NCBI GenBank assembly: GCA_030593425.1
Contig: JAUVHF010000020.1
Span: 1-15,532 of the forward strand
DNA length: 15,532 nucleotides
Direction of reading: 5' to 3'
Source of the DNA: Anaerolineales bacterium
GTDB lineage: Bacteria; Chloroflexota; Anaerolineae; UBA7937
Made by a program: the position numbers and the translations under genes. The notes beneath the pieces were generated by a model, which was given only the letters and a program-made list of their open reading frames with translations, had not been told where the DNA came from and searched no databases. Of the stretch, positions 1-6,778 are shown piece after piece. Position 1 is the stretch's first letter, and each line of letters opens with the position of its first letter.

Positions 1-180
1 GAGCCCCCCCAGGATGCGTAGAAGGGTCGTCTTCCCGCAGCCAGAGGGGCCTAGAAGGGTGACGAACTCCCCGGCCCCTACCTCAAAGGATATATCGCGG
101 AGGGCTCGCAATACACCATCGCGGCTGAGGTAGGTCTTTTCAATCCCTTCCACTACCAGTATCGGTCTTGAGTCCATCAT
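1..180 (-). CDS. ABC transporter ATP-binding protein, N-terminal part (cut by window edge), NitT/TauT-like
   Basis: Read on the minus strand, 60 codons are visible, starting ATG ATG GAC at 180. The protein begins MMDSRPILVVEGIEKTYLS and contains a clean Walker A, GPSGCGKTT, followed by LLRILGGL. This is the usual N-terminus of the ATPase of nitrate/taurine/thiamine-precursor-type importers. The start overlaps the stop of the upstream binding-protein gene (ATGA, 177-180), so translational coupling is likely and the gene is the third member of the riboswitch operon. Signature, Walker B and H-loop lie outside the window. It probably energises the permease encoded at 1164-1967. Substrate follows from the riboswitch, not from this fragment. 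Confidence 0.92.
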   Translation of the reverse strand, partial: MMDSRPILVVEGIEKTYLSRDGVLRALRDISFEVGAGEFVTLLGPSGCGKTTLLRILGGL

Positions 181-1136
181 AATTGAGTTATGAACCGGTT
201 GGTGAACATCTCCCCCATGTCGCTTTCCTTATCTATGAGGCCAACATCGAGCATGAACCGTTGGGAGGCCTCCCAAGCATCAGGATCGGAGTGGCCCAAG
301 GGCTCGCTTCGCCAGAAGGGGATGGTCTCTCGCAGCACGGAGAGTTGGGCCTCGCCCATCTGGGGGACATAGTTCTTGCTTATCTCGAAGGCTGCCTCTG
401 GGTCCTCGATGGTATCCCGCAGACCCCGTAGCGAGGCCCGGACTAGCCGTTCTACCAGGTCGGGATGCTCGGCTATCGTCTCCTCGTTGGTGATGAGACC
501 GTTGGAGACCAGATCTATATAGTCAGCCACGTAGAGGATGTGGGGCTCATACCCCACTTGGCGGAGTTGTACCGGCTCGTTATTGGCATAGACCACGGCT
601 GCTTCCACCTTCCCCTCGGTAAGGCTGGCTACCTGGGTATAGCCTATGGAATGGAGAGGGATTTCCCCCTCCGGTATCCCGGCGGTGTAAAGCAAAGCCC
701 TCCAGCCTATATAACTGGCGCCATAGAGGCCCGGTATCCCCACTTTGTGGCCGATGAGGTCTCGGGGCACCTCCAGGGGCACCTCCAGGGAGATGACCGC
801 TATGGGGAACCTCTTGTAATAGGTCATCACGTAGACCACAGGGAGTCCCTGGCCGCGGGCCAATATCACCTGGTCTCCAGAAGCCACGGCGAACCGGAGT
901 TCCCCCTGGCCCACGAGGCTCAGGAGATCCGTTTCCATACCATAGTCGAACTCTATTTTGAGGCCTTCTTGGGCGAAGTAGCCCTTCTCTAAGGCCACAT
1001 AGAAGGGGGCGAACTGGACGTTGGGGATGTACCCCATGGCCAGAGTGATCTCTGAGGGTCTAGGGGAGGCTATTCCTCGACAGGCTGCTAACGAAATGAA
1101 TAGAAGTTGAGCCAGGGGGATGGACCACCTTTTCAT
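177..1136 (-). CDS. ribY: ABC transporter substrate-binding lipoprotein, NMT1/THI5-like; probable riboflavin-binding RibY
   Basis: A 319-residue protein with a lipoprotein signal: a short charged start, a hydrophobic stretch, and lipobox LAAC with the lipidated Cys at residue 19. The mature part opens with an NMT1/THI5-like pattern (ITLAMGYIPNVQFAPFYVAL, then EKGYFAQEGLKIEF), typical of ThiY/TauA/SsuA-type solute-binding proteins. It should sit outside the membrane and deliver ligand to the permease encoded just upstream (27-bp gap). A purine-rich GGGAGAAG lies upstream of the ATG. The operon is preceded by an FMN riboswitch, and RibXY transporters of this family are known in Chloroflexi under such riboswitches, so riboflavin or a flavin precursor is the likely ligand. 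Without the riboswitch a pyrimidine (thiamine precursor) ligand would have been the default guess. Family call is secure; substrate is inferred. Confidence 0.85.
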   Translation of the reverse strand: MKRWSIPLAQLLFISLAACRGIASPRPSEITLAMGYIPNVQFAPFYVALEKGYFAQEGLKIEFDYGMETDLLSLVGQGELRFAVASGDQVILARGQGLPVVYVMTYYKRFPIAVISLEVPLEVPRDLIGHKVGIPGLYGASYIGWRALLYTAGIPEGEIPLHSIGYTQVASLTEGKVEAAVVYANNEPVQLRQVGYEPHILYVADYIDLVSNGLITNEETIAEHPDLVERLVRASLRGLRDTIEDPEAAFEISKNYVPQMGEAQLSVLRETIPFWRSEPLGHSDPDAWEASQRFMLDVGLIDKESDMGEMFTNRFITQL

Positions 1137-1163
1137 ATCTCTTCTCCCATTGAAGTTAGTCGC

Positions 1164-1967
1164 TTAAGTGCGCCGCCAAGAGAGCAAGGCGCTCTCCAGA
1201 GCCACCACGCTTCCATATAGCGCCAAAGCGATGATCACTAAAGTGAAGAGGGCTACGAACATCAAAGGTGTGTCGAAGAGGCCGCGGGAGAGGTTGATCA
1301 AAAACCCTAACCCCTCGTCGGCGGCGACGAACTCCCCCACCACTGCTCCCACCACGGAAAGGGTCACCCCTATTTTGAGTCCGCCCAGAAGCACCGGCAG
1401 GGCGGCGGGGGCCTCCAACATGGTTAACATCTGCCAGCGATTGGCCCCCAGAGAACGGAGGAGATCCACCAGTTCTCGCTCCACGGAGCGTAAGCCCACG
1501 ATAGTGTTGACCAGCACGGGGAAGAAGACGATGAGGGCGCAGACGACCACCTTGGACAAAAGCCCGAAGCCGAACCAGATGACAAGTAACGGAGCCAAGG
1601 CCACAACAGGTATCGCTTGAGAAGCCACGATATAGGGGGAGATGAGCCGCTCCAAGGGTTGGGATTTGGCCAGGAGGTAGCCCAAGACCGTGGCCACCGA
1701 GAGCCCCAAGGCCAGACCCAGGAAGACCTCTAGAAGGGTCGAGCGGGTGTGATGCCATAGGGTGCCATCTCTCATCACTACCATCGATTTTCTTAGGACT
1801 TCCTGAGGCGGGGGTAAGATGAAAGAAGGGTATGAGCCCAGATAGACGGCCAGTTCCCAGAGGCCCAGGAAGATCAAAATAGCGATAAATAGTAGCCAGT
1901 ACCTAAGCCAAGGCCCAGGAACCGGGATGCGTACCCTTCCTTTGCTCTTCGCTTCTTGTGTGGGCAT
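1164..1967 (-). CDS. ribX: ABC transporter permease, BPD_transp_1 family; probable riboflavin permease RibX
   Basis: Inner-membrane permease of 267 residues from ATG 1967. About six hydrophobic segments are visible (near residues 22-42, 75-100, 115-135, 138-158, 200-212 and 235-260). The cytoplasmic EAA-like loop, SLGANRWQMLTMLEAPAALP (about 172-191) followed by VLLGGLKIG, docks to the ATPase. Length and order match the TauC/SsuC/ThiX-type group. It is the first gene after the FMN riboswitch, whose terminator T-run ends one base before this ATG. The open frame extends upstream to a TTG at 2012, but that extension would encode the terminator itself and is unlikely to be protein. No Shine-Dalgarno sits at normal distance before ATG 1967. 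The nearest is a GGAGGTG in the terminator stem, about 23 bases away, so the exact start is uncertain. Riboflavin as substrate is inferred from the riboswitch. Confidence 0.85.
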   Translation of the reverse strand: MPTQEAKSKGRVRIPVPGPWLRYWLLFIAILIFLGLWELAVYLGSYPSFILPPPQEVLRKSMVVMRDGTLWHHTRSTLLEVFLGLALGLSVATVLGYLLAKSQPLERLISPYIVASQAIPVVALAPLLVIWFGFGLLSKVVVCALIVFFPVLVNTIVGLRSVERELVDLLRSLGANRWQMLTMLEAPAALPVLLGGLKIGVTLSVVGAVVGEFVAADEGLGFLINLSRGLFDTPLMFVALFTLVIIALALYGSVVALESALLSWRRT

Positions 1968-1968
1968 G

Positions 1969-2000
1969 AAAAAAGTCCCGCTAGGCAACACCTCCGGGAC
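1969..2000 (-). terminator. Riboswitch expression-platform terminator
   Basis: On the minus strand a GTCCCG arm (1995-2000) pairs with CGGGAC (1975-1980). AGG/CCT can extend the stem, and it is followed by six T (1969-1974). It lies about 24 bases after the FMN aptamer and just before the permease ATG, the expected place for FMN-induced premature termination. A small perfect hairpin (GCAACT/AGTTGC, 2011-2025) lies between aptamer and terminator and overlaps the P1 3' strand edge. It may take part in the switch. Confidence 0.85.
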
Positions 2001-2023
2001 AACACAAGGCAACTATGAGTTGC

Positions 2024-2194
2024 AGCCTTCTCCCATCCGGACTATACCGTCGGCTCTGGCCTCTCACCAGATCTGCCTGCGCTCGCGGGCTCAAGAGACC
2101 CCCGGTCTCTCATACCGCCGATCGGGAATTGGCAAACCTTTGGGCGCTTGCTTACCATTATAGGTAAGGTTTGCCTCACCCTGCCCCGAAGGCT
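2024..2194 (-). ncRNA. FMN riboswitch (RFN element)
   Basis: Read on the minus strand, the region carries the conserved RFN blocks in order: CTTCGGGGCAGGGTG near the 5' end, CGGCGGT in the middle, GAGCCCGCGAGCGCAGG, GAGCCGACGGTATAGTCCGG, and ATGGGAGAAGG at the 3' end. The closing stem P1 is a 7-bp pair, AGCCTTC (2188-2194) with GAAGGCT (2024-2030). The variable P2 arm is longer than minimal, with GGCAAACCTT... and AAGGTTTGCC able to pair. FMN binding is known to stabilise this aptamer and here should favour the following terminator, shutting off the transporter operon when flavin is plentiful. Confidence 0.96.
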
Positions 2195-2212
2195 CTAACT
2201 ATCTTCTTTTTA

Positions 2213-2240
2213 ATTATACGGCAAATGGCCGCTTTGTCAA
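2213..2240 (-). promoter_or_regulatory. Sigma-70 promoter of the riboswitch operon
   Basis: Minus strand: -35 TTGACA (2235-2240), 16-bp spacer, -10 TATAAT (2213-2218), both perfect consensus. Expected transcription start is near 2206, about a dozen bases before the riboswitch P1. It sits immediately after the stop codon of the upstream phosphatase-like gene. A full-consensus promoter fits a system controlled mainly by attenuation. Confidence 0.9.
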
Positions 2241-2244
2241 ATCA

Positions 2245-3156
2245 TCAGTCGCGGAGTTGAGGGCGCTTGGCTTGGTGGGCCGTGAACTCTTTCAGTTGCC
2301 GCTCTAGGGTATCGCGGTAGTCTCCCGAATCCCAGCGTAGCCCCTCTATGGCGAGTTTGAAGAGATCGCGCCCGAAGGCTTCTGGCAGAGACAAGCCAAA
2401 AGCGGAGGCGATGGTTATGGCGATCTCCAGGTTATGAACCACGCCTAAATCCATCCGCCCCACTATCCTCTCATTGATTAAGACCAGAGGAGTGGGGACA
2501 TTGTTGTGTCTGCCGGTGAGGGGGTTGGTGCCATGGTCGGAGGCGATGATGAGAAGGCTCTTGGCCGGGTCGGTGGCCTCTAAGATCCGCTCCACCATAC
2601 GGTCGGTCTTCTCCACCGCCTCTATCACCCCACGAACATTATTCTTGTGGCCGGCGCTATCGACCCCGTTATAGGTAGCCACCACTAAACCCCTGGAGCC
2701 GCAAGCCTCCAAAGTGGCGATGGTCTCCTGGGCGATGGCTTCGTCATCGTTGGCATCGATGCCGTCCATCTCTAGACGGGAGATATCTAGGCGATCTAGG
2801 CCCCCCACCACGATGGCCGCTTCGTTCTTGCCCACCGCGGCCACCGGGATGCCGGCCTGGCAGGCCACATCCCCGATAGTGGTGGCTGGTTCCCCCAAAT
2901 AAGTATAAGGCCGCCCCCTGGTCTCTTTCCCCGGGCGGTGAGCGATGACGTTTTGGCCGGTGCCCATCATGGCATGGGCGATGGGGGTGATGGTGGTGCC
3001 AGCGCCCAAGATCTCGGTGTGGGCTACACCCACCGCCGTTCGACCATGCAGGCCGCTCATGGTGGGGGTGTTGCCTAAAGTGAAGTTGACCACATCTAGG
3101 CCATCGATTATGAGGAGCACTACCTTGTCGATCATCGCCCTCGCCGGTTGCACCAT
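2245..3156 (-). CDS. Alkaline phosphatase superfamily metallohydrolase (phosphopentomutase/iPGM-like core)
   Basis: A soluble protein of up to 303 residues with no signal peptide, so cytoplasmic. Metal-site motifs of the alkaline phosphatase superfamily appear in order: LLIIDGLD (Asp18), a nucleophile segment GAGTTITPIAHAMMGTG (52-67+; Thr57 aligns best with the catalytic Thr of nucleotide pyrophosphatases), GVDSAGH (Asp166, His170), IIASDHGT (Asp207, His208) and GRHNNVPTPLVL (His217), the last resembling iPGM and phosphopentomutase. It is shorter than either enzyme, so phosphomonoesterase or phosphodiesterase activity is more likely than mutase; the substrate cannot be read from sequence. 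ATG 3156 and ATG 3135 (residue 8, just before IDKVVLL, with GAGGG upstream) are both possible starts. It is divergent from pstB1 and shares the intergenic promoter region, so it could belong to a phosphate response (inference). Confidence 0.85.
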   Translation of the reverse strand: MVQPARAMIDKVVLLIIDGLDVVNFTLGNTPTMSGLHGRTAVGVAHTEILGAGTTITPIAHAMMGTGQNVIAHRPGKETRGRPYTYLGEPATTIGDVACQAGIPVAAVGKNEAAIVVGGLDRLDISRLEMDGIDANDDEAIAQETIATLEACGSRGLVVATYNGVDSAGHKNNVRGVIEAVEKTDRMVERILEATDPAKSLLIIASDHGTNPLTGRHNNVPTPLVLINERIVGRMDLGVVHNLEIAITIASAFGLSLPEAFGRDLFKLAIEGLRWDSGDYRDTLERQLKEFTAHQAKRPQLRD

Positions 3157-3196
3157 TTGTCGTTATCTAGGACCTGCTCTTTTGCCATTCAACCCT

Positions 3197-3225
3197 ATTC
3201 TATGGTAATCAGGAGCGTTCGTCAA
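3197..3225 (-). promoter_or_regulatory. Promoter of the phosphatase-like gene
   Basis: Minus strand: -35 TTGACG (3220-3225), 17-bp spacer, -10 TAGAAT (3197-3202). Expected start near 3190, some 35 bases before ATG 3156. It is back to back with the plus-strand promoter at 3236-3265, only 10 bp apart, so a regulator bound between could affect both. Confidence 0.7.
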
Positions 3226-3235
3226 CTCCTCTCCA

Positions 3236-3265
3236 TTGACCGCTACTTATGCTCGATGGTATAAT
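3236..3265 (+). promoter_or_regulatory. Promoter of pstB1
   Basis: Plus strand: -35 TTGACC (3236-3241), 18-bp spacer, perfect -10 TATAAT (3260-3265). Expected start near 3272, leaving a leader of about 165 bases before pstB1. I could not see a convincing Pho-box direct repeat around it. Confidence 0.75.
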
Positions 3266-3271
3266 GAGTTG

Positions 3272-3437
3272 GTGCATGCCGATGACGATGATCCAACTTT
3301 GAATGTGCGGATGATAGAGATACCTTCCTCTTTGGGTCACCTCTCTTCTCTCTTCGTTCCGTCCAGCGGGAGTTGGCAGAGCCTCCCTTCGCTTTTGTTG
3401 GTTTTCAGCCCTTTAGCAGGGATTAGAGGAGGTGTGG
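3272..3437 (+). other. Long 5' leader of pstB1, non-coding
   Basis: Between the likely transcription start and the GTG start is a stretch rich in pyrimidines, with short hairpins: GGGAG (3368-3372) with CTCCC (3383-3387), followed by a T-rich run, and CCCT/AGGG (3409-3421) just before the ribosome-binding site. A 72-codon open frame crosses it but has no recognisable protein features. I recognise no known riboswitch class. Confidence 0.4.
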
Positions 3438-4286
3438 GTGAAATTTGGGGCTAGGCGTAGTTTCGCTCAGAGGATGCAGGAGACGATAAGAGAGCGAGGG
3501 GAAGCCTTGCCTGGCGGGGAGGTCAAATTGACCACTCAAGGCCTGTATGTTCATTATGGGGGTTTTTGTGCTCTGCGGAACATCAACATGGAGATCAGGG
3601 AAAGATGTGTCACCGCCATCATCGGCCCCTCTCTTTCTGGAAAGAGCTCTCTCCTGCGCGCTTTCAATCGGCTTAATGATTTGATCCCCTCTGCTCGCAC
3701 CGAGGGCTCCGTATTCTTGGATGGCGTCGATATCTACCAGCCGGGGGTAGATGTGGTGGAACTCCGACGCAAGGTGGGGATGGTCTTTCAGACGCCCAAC
3801 CCCTTTCCCCTCTCCGTCTTCGAGAACGTGGCTTATGGCCCACGAAGGAGAGGTCTGAACGACAGGGCTCGATTACAAGAGATCGTGGAGCGAACTCTGC
3901 ATCGAGCGGCTCTCTGGGACGAGGTCAAGGATAAGTTGCCTGAATCCGGTTTGGCCCTCTCCGGGGGGCAGCAACAGAGGCTCTGTATCGCCCGTGCCTT
4001 GGCCATGGAGCCAGAGGTAGTACTGATGGATGAGCCCTGCAGGGCACTGGATCCGATCTCCACCTTGAAGATCGAGGAGTTGATGCGCCATCTAGTAGGC
4101 GATTATACGATCATCATAGTGACCCATAACATGCAGCAGGCGGCCAGGGTATCGGATATAACAGCGGTATTGATGTTGGCTCCGGACAGAGCAGGTGAAC
4201 TGGTGGAGTACGGACTAACCGCGGATATCTTTACCAAGCCTGGGGACAAAAGGACGGAGGAGTATATAACTGGCCGTCTGGGGTAG
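3438..4286 (+). CDS. pstB: Phosphate ABC transporter ATP-binding protein PstB (copy 1)
   Basis: Peripheral ATPase of the high-affinity phosphate importer. GTG 3438 is chosen because AGGAGG (3427-3432) ends 5 bases before it; the GTG at 3432 overlaps that site. This gives 282 residues, about 30 longer than usual PstB because of a charged N-terminal extension (1-30). Visible motifs: Walker A GPSLSGKS (63-70), which keeps GxxxxGKS but has Leu-Ser where PstB normally has Gly-Cys; Q-loop VFQTPNPFPLS (Gln118); canonical signature LSGGQQQRLCIARALA from 174; Walker B VVLMDE (Glu199); D-loop CRALDP, where Ser is usual instead of Arg; and H-loop His230. It has its own promoter and is separated from pstSCA by a second, inverted pstB. 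See the finding on heterodimer asymmetry. Confidence 0.93.
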   Translation: MKFGARRSFAQRMQETIRERGEALPGGEVKLTTQGLYVHYGGFCALRNINMEIRERCVTAIIGPSLSGKSSLLRAFNRLNDLIPSARTEGSVFLDGVDIYQPGVDVVELRRKVGMVFQTPNPFPLSVFENVAYGPRRRGLNDRARLQEIVERTLHRAALWDEVKDKLPESGLALSGGQQQRLCIARALAMEPEVVLMDEPCRALDPISTLKIEELMRHLVGDYTIIIVTHNMQQAARVSDITAVLMLAPDRAGELVEYGLTADIFTKPGDKRTEEYITGRLG

Positions 4287-4313
4287 CCTCAAGGGTGCTG
4301 GGGAGAGTCGGGT

Positions 4314-5066
4314 TCAGCCAAATCGCCCGGAGATGTAATCTTCCGTTCGCTGGTCCTGGGGGCGAGTGAAGATATCCTCCGTCTTGCCGTATTCGATCAA
4401 TTCGCCCAGGAGAAAGAAACCGGTCCAATCGGATACTCGGGCGGCCTGTTGCATATTGTGGGTGACGATGACGATGGTATACTGGTCTTTTAGGCGGCGG
4501 ATGAGTTCTTCGATCCTCAAAGTCGCAGTGGGGTCTAGGGCAGAGCAGGGTTCGTCCATTAGTATCACCTCTGGTTGCACCGCTAAAACACGGGCGATGC
4601 ACAATTTTTGCTGCTGTCCTTCAACCAGTTCCGTCCCCAGCCTGTGCAGGCCGTCTTTCACCTCATCCCAAAGGTCTGCCTGACGGAGGCTGCTTTCTAC
4701 CCACTCGTCCAAGTGATCGCGCAGGGCCAAGACGCGAGGGCCGAAGGCCACATTATCGTAGATCGACAGGGGGAAAGGGTTAGGTATCTGAAAGACCATC
4801 CCTACTCGGCGGCGGAGTTCTACCACGTCAACCCCAGGCGCGTAGATATCTTTGTCGTCCAGAAGCACCTCTCCCTCGAGGCGAGTATTAGGGAGGGTCT
4901 CGTTCATCCTGTTGAGGGTGCGGAGGAAGGTGGTCTTACCGCAACCAGAGGGCCCGATAAGAGCGGTTACCCGACGCTCACCGATCTGGATAGATACATC
5001 CATCAAGGCCTGCGTTCGGTCGTAAAAGAAATTTAGATGGCGAGTTTCGATCTTATACACAGACAT
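4314..5066 (-). CDS. pstB: Phosphate ABC transporter ATP-binding protein PstB (copy 2), degenerate signature
   Basis: A 250-residue protein of standard PstB length, encoded convergently with copy 1 (27-bp gap, no clear terminator between) and divergently from pstS. PstB hallmarks: Walker A GPSGCGKT (38-45), PGVDVVELRRRVGMVFQIP (Gln93), Walker B VILMDE (Glu172), D-loop CSALDP, H-loop VTHNMQQAARVSD (His203), and the usual C-terminal ending TEDYISGRFG. The ABC signature is altered: residues 147-151 read LVEGQ instead of LSGGQ, so the Ser and first Gly that contact ATP in the partner subunit are lost. The following QQQKLCIARVLA is otherwise normal. ATP hydrolysis by a PstB2 homodimer would be expected to be weak; pairing with copy 1 would leave one good site. 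No ribosome-binding site is seen before the ATG. Confidence 0.93.
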   Translation of the reverse strand: MSVYKIETRHLNFFYDRTQALMDVSIQIGERRVTALIGPSGCGKTTFLRTLNRMNETLPNTRLEGEVLLDDKDIYAPGVDVVELRRRVGMVFQIPNPFPLSIYDNVAFGPRVLALRDHLDEWVESSLRQADLWDEVKDGLHRLGTELVEGQQQKLCIARVLAVQPEVILMDEPCSALDPTATLRIEELIRRLKDQYTIVIVTHNMQQAARVSDWTGFFLLGELIEYGKTEDIFTRPQDQRTEDYISGRFG

Positions 5067-5078
5067 CGTTTTGTCTAG

Positions 5079-5108
5079 ATTCTATCACACCGTTGCTGCC
5101 GAAGGCAA
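5079..5108 (-). promoter_or_regulatory. Possible extended -10 promoter of pstB2
   Basis: Minus strand: TGA followed by TAGAAT (-10 at 5079-5084, extended TG motif), with TTGCCT (5103-5108) 18 bp upstream. Expected start near 5072 would be only about 6 bases before the ATG at 5066, and no ribosome-binding site is present, so a leaderless message is possible. The same 62-bp gap must also hold the pstS promoter. On the plus strand I see only weak candidates, for example TTTAGA-16-TATACA at 5032-5059. Confidence 0.45.
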
Positions 5109-5128
5109 CAAGCCAAAGGCGAGGACCT

Positions 5129-5920
5129 ATGGCCTTAGCGATTAGGATCTTGCTTCTCCTCTTGTTTTTGGTTGGCTGTGGAGGTGGAAGGGAAGGGCGG
5201 GGGATCACCTTGGCTGGGTCGACCTCCGTCGAGCCCTTCGCTGGGCTTCTGGCGGAGAGGTATATGGCGGAGCACCCTGCGAGTGCGCCCATCAACGTTC
5301 AGGGCGGTGGTTCCAGCGCGGGGATCCAGGCCGCCCAGTCAGGCAGTGCTGAGATCGGCATGTCTTCCCGCTGGTTGAAAGAAGGGGAGCGAGCGCTGGA
5401 GACTATCTTGATCGCCCGGGATGCCATTGCCATCATAGTCCATCCCTCTAACCTTCTCTCTGACCTCACCCTGAATCAGGTTAGGGAGATCTTTGCTGGA
5501 CGGATAGAGAATTGGTCGTCCTTAGGTGGAAGCGACCAGCCGATCACAGTGGTGACCAGGGAAGAGGGCTCGGGCACACGAGGAGCCTTTGAAGAGTTGA
5601 TAATGGAAGGCGAGAGAATTACCCTCGCCGCCTTGCGCCAGGATTCCAACGGGGCAGTGCGGGTGATCGTGGCCGGGGATCCGGGTGCTATAGGCTACAT
5701 GTCTCTGGGGATCGTCGATGAGCGGGTGAAACCCTTAGGCATCGAGGGGGTATTTCCCTCTCAGGAGACGGTTTCCAGCGAGGCGTATGGTCTGGTGCGC
5801 CCCTTTCTCTTCTTGGTGAGGGGGGAGCCCCAAGGGCTGGCCAAGGAGTTCATAGACTACGTCTTGAGCCCTTCGGGACAAGAGATCCTGGAGGAGGAAG
5901 GGTTGGTGAGGGTCAAGTGA
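5129..5920 (+). CDS. pstS: Phosphate-binding lipoprotein PstS
   Basis: A 263-residue solute-binding protein. ATG 5129 is chosen over an upstream TTG (5093) because GAGG precedes it and a lipoprotein signal follows directly: IRILLLLLFLVGC with lipidated Cys17. Phosphate-binding loops typical of PstS are present: GSTSVEP (30-36), GGGSSAG (59-65), SAEIGMSSR (about 73-81) and EEGSGTRGAFEE (145-156, with Ser148, Thr150, Arg151). It should capture phosphate outside the membrane for PstC/PstA. It heads pstS-pstC-pstA with short gaps. A GTTGC/GCAAC inverted repeat (5092-5109) lies in its leader. Confidence 0.95.
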   Translation: MALAIRILLLLLFLVGCGGGREGRGITLAGSTSVEPFAGLLAERYMAEHPASAPINVQGGGSSAGIQAAQSGSAEIGMSSRWLKEGERALETILIARDAIAIIVHPSNLLSDLTLNQVREIFAGRIENWSSLGGSDQPITVVTREEGSGTRGAFEELIMEGERITLAALRQDSNGAVRVIVAGDPGAIGYMSLGIVDERVKPLGIEGVFPSQETVSSEAYGLVRPFLFLVRGEPQGLAKEFIDYVLSPSGQEILEEEGLVRVK

Positions 5921-5927
5921 GGGGGCC

Positions 5928-6776
5928 ATGGTCCGGGAGAGGATAATCCGCTATCTGTTGCTTCTAGTGGCCTTTTCGGCCTTGGGGTCGTTGGTCCTCA
6001 TCACCCTCTTCATCTTCAAGGAGGGTCTTCCCTTGATAGTTAAGGTGGGCTTATGGCGCTTCATCTTCGGCAGCGACTGGTCGCCCTCCCGTGGTTCCTT
6101 TGGCATCCTATCCATGATCATAGGCTCCCTCTGGGTTACCGCTGGTGCCCTCATCCTCGGAGTGCCGCTAGGGGTGGCGGTAGCCATTTTCACCGCTGAG
6201 TTTGCCCCCCCGGCCTTGACGGCAGCGGTCAGACCACTTATCCAGTTGCTGGCGGGGATACCCTCAGTGATCTACGGCTTCGTCGGTTTGACTGTTTTGA
6301 TCCCCAGGATAGAGCGTTATCTGGGAGGGCCTGGCCCCAGTGCCTTGGCGGGAGCGATGGTCCTAGCGATCATGATCCTTCCCACTATCGTTAGCATCTC
6401 GGAGGACTCCATCAGAGCGGTGCCTCGGGAGTATCGGGATGGGGCGTTGGCTTTGGGGGCCACCCAGTGGCAGACCATTTGGCGAGTGATCCTCCCCGCC
6501 GCTCGTTCTGGCATCATGACTAGTGTTATCTTGGGGATGGGACGCGCTATCGGAGAGACGATGGCGGTGATTATGGTGGTGGGGAACGCCTTGGCCCTCC
6601 CCTTCTCCCCCCTGCAGTCGGTGACCACCCTCACCTCCAATATCGGCTTGGAGATGGCCTATGCCACTGGCGACCATCGCCGGGCCCTCTTCGCTATCGG
6701 GGTTGTGCTTTTTGTCATAATTATGGCGCTCAGTATCAGCGCCAACCTGGTGGGCCGAAGGCCTGCAAGGAGATAG
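5928..6776 (+). CDS. pstC: Phosphate ABC transporter permease PstC
   Basis: A 282-residue integral membrane protein with about six hydrophobic segments. The EAA-type coupling loop LALGATQWQTIWRVILPAARSG is followed by GMGRAIGETMAVIMVVGNA, the PstC/PstA hallmark. LLAGIPSVIYGFVGL is another strongly conserved PstC segment. It starts 7 bp after the pstS stop, with GAGGGGG close to the ATG, and ends 2 bp before pstA, so it is co-transcribed. It forms the phosphate channel with PstA. Confidence 0.95.
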   Translation: MVRERIIRYLLLLVAFSALGSLVLITLFIFKEGLPLIVKVGLWRFIFGSDWSPSRGSFGILSMIIGSLWVTAGALILGVPLGVAVAIFTAEFAPPALTAAVRPLIQLLAGIPSVIYGFVGLTVLIPRIERYLGGPGPSALAGAMVLAIMILPTIVSISEDSIRAVPREYRDGALALGATQWQTIWRVILPAARSGIMTSVILGMGRAIGETMAVIMVVGNALALPFSPLQSVTTLTSNIGLEMAYATGDHRRALFAIGVVLFVIIMALSISANLVGRRPARR

Positions 6777-6778
6777 CG

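Noticed and set aside
465..992. 175-codon open frame on the plus strand inside ribY
   Set aside because: It is antisense to a well-supported gene and has no recognisable domain or ribosome-binding site.
1968..2012. N-terminal extension of the permease from TTG 2012
   Set aside because: It would translate the riboswitch linker and terminator hairpin; the RNA role explains these bases.
2024..2194. TPP riboswitch, suggested by the NMT1/THI5-like binding protein downstream
   Set aside because: The conserved blocks (GGGGCAGGGTG, GAGCCGACGGT, GTCCGGATGGGAGAAGG) are those of the FMN element, and the CTGAGA and ACCTGA motifs of TPP aptamers are not found.
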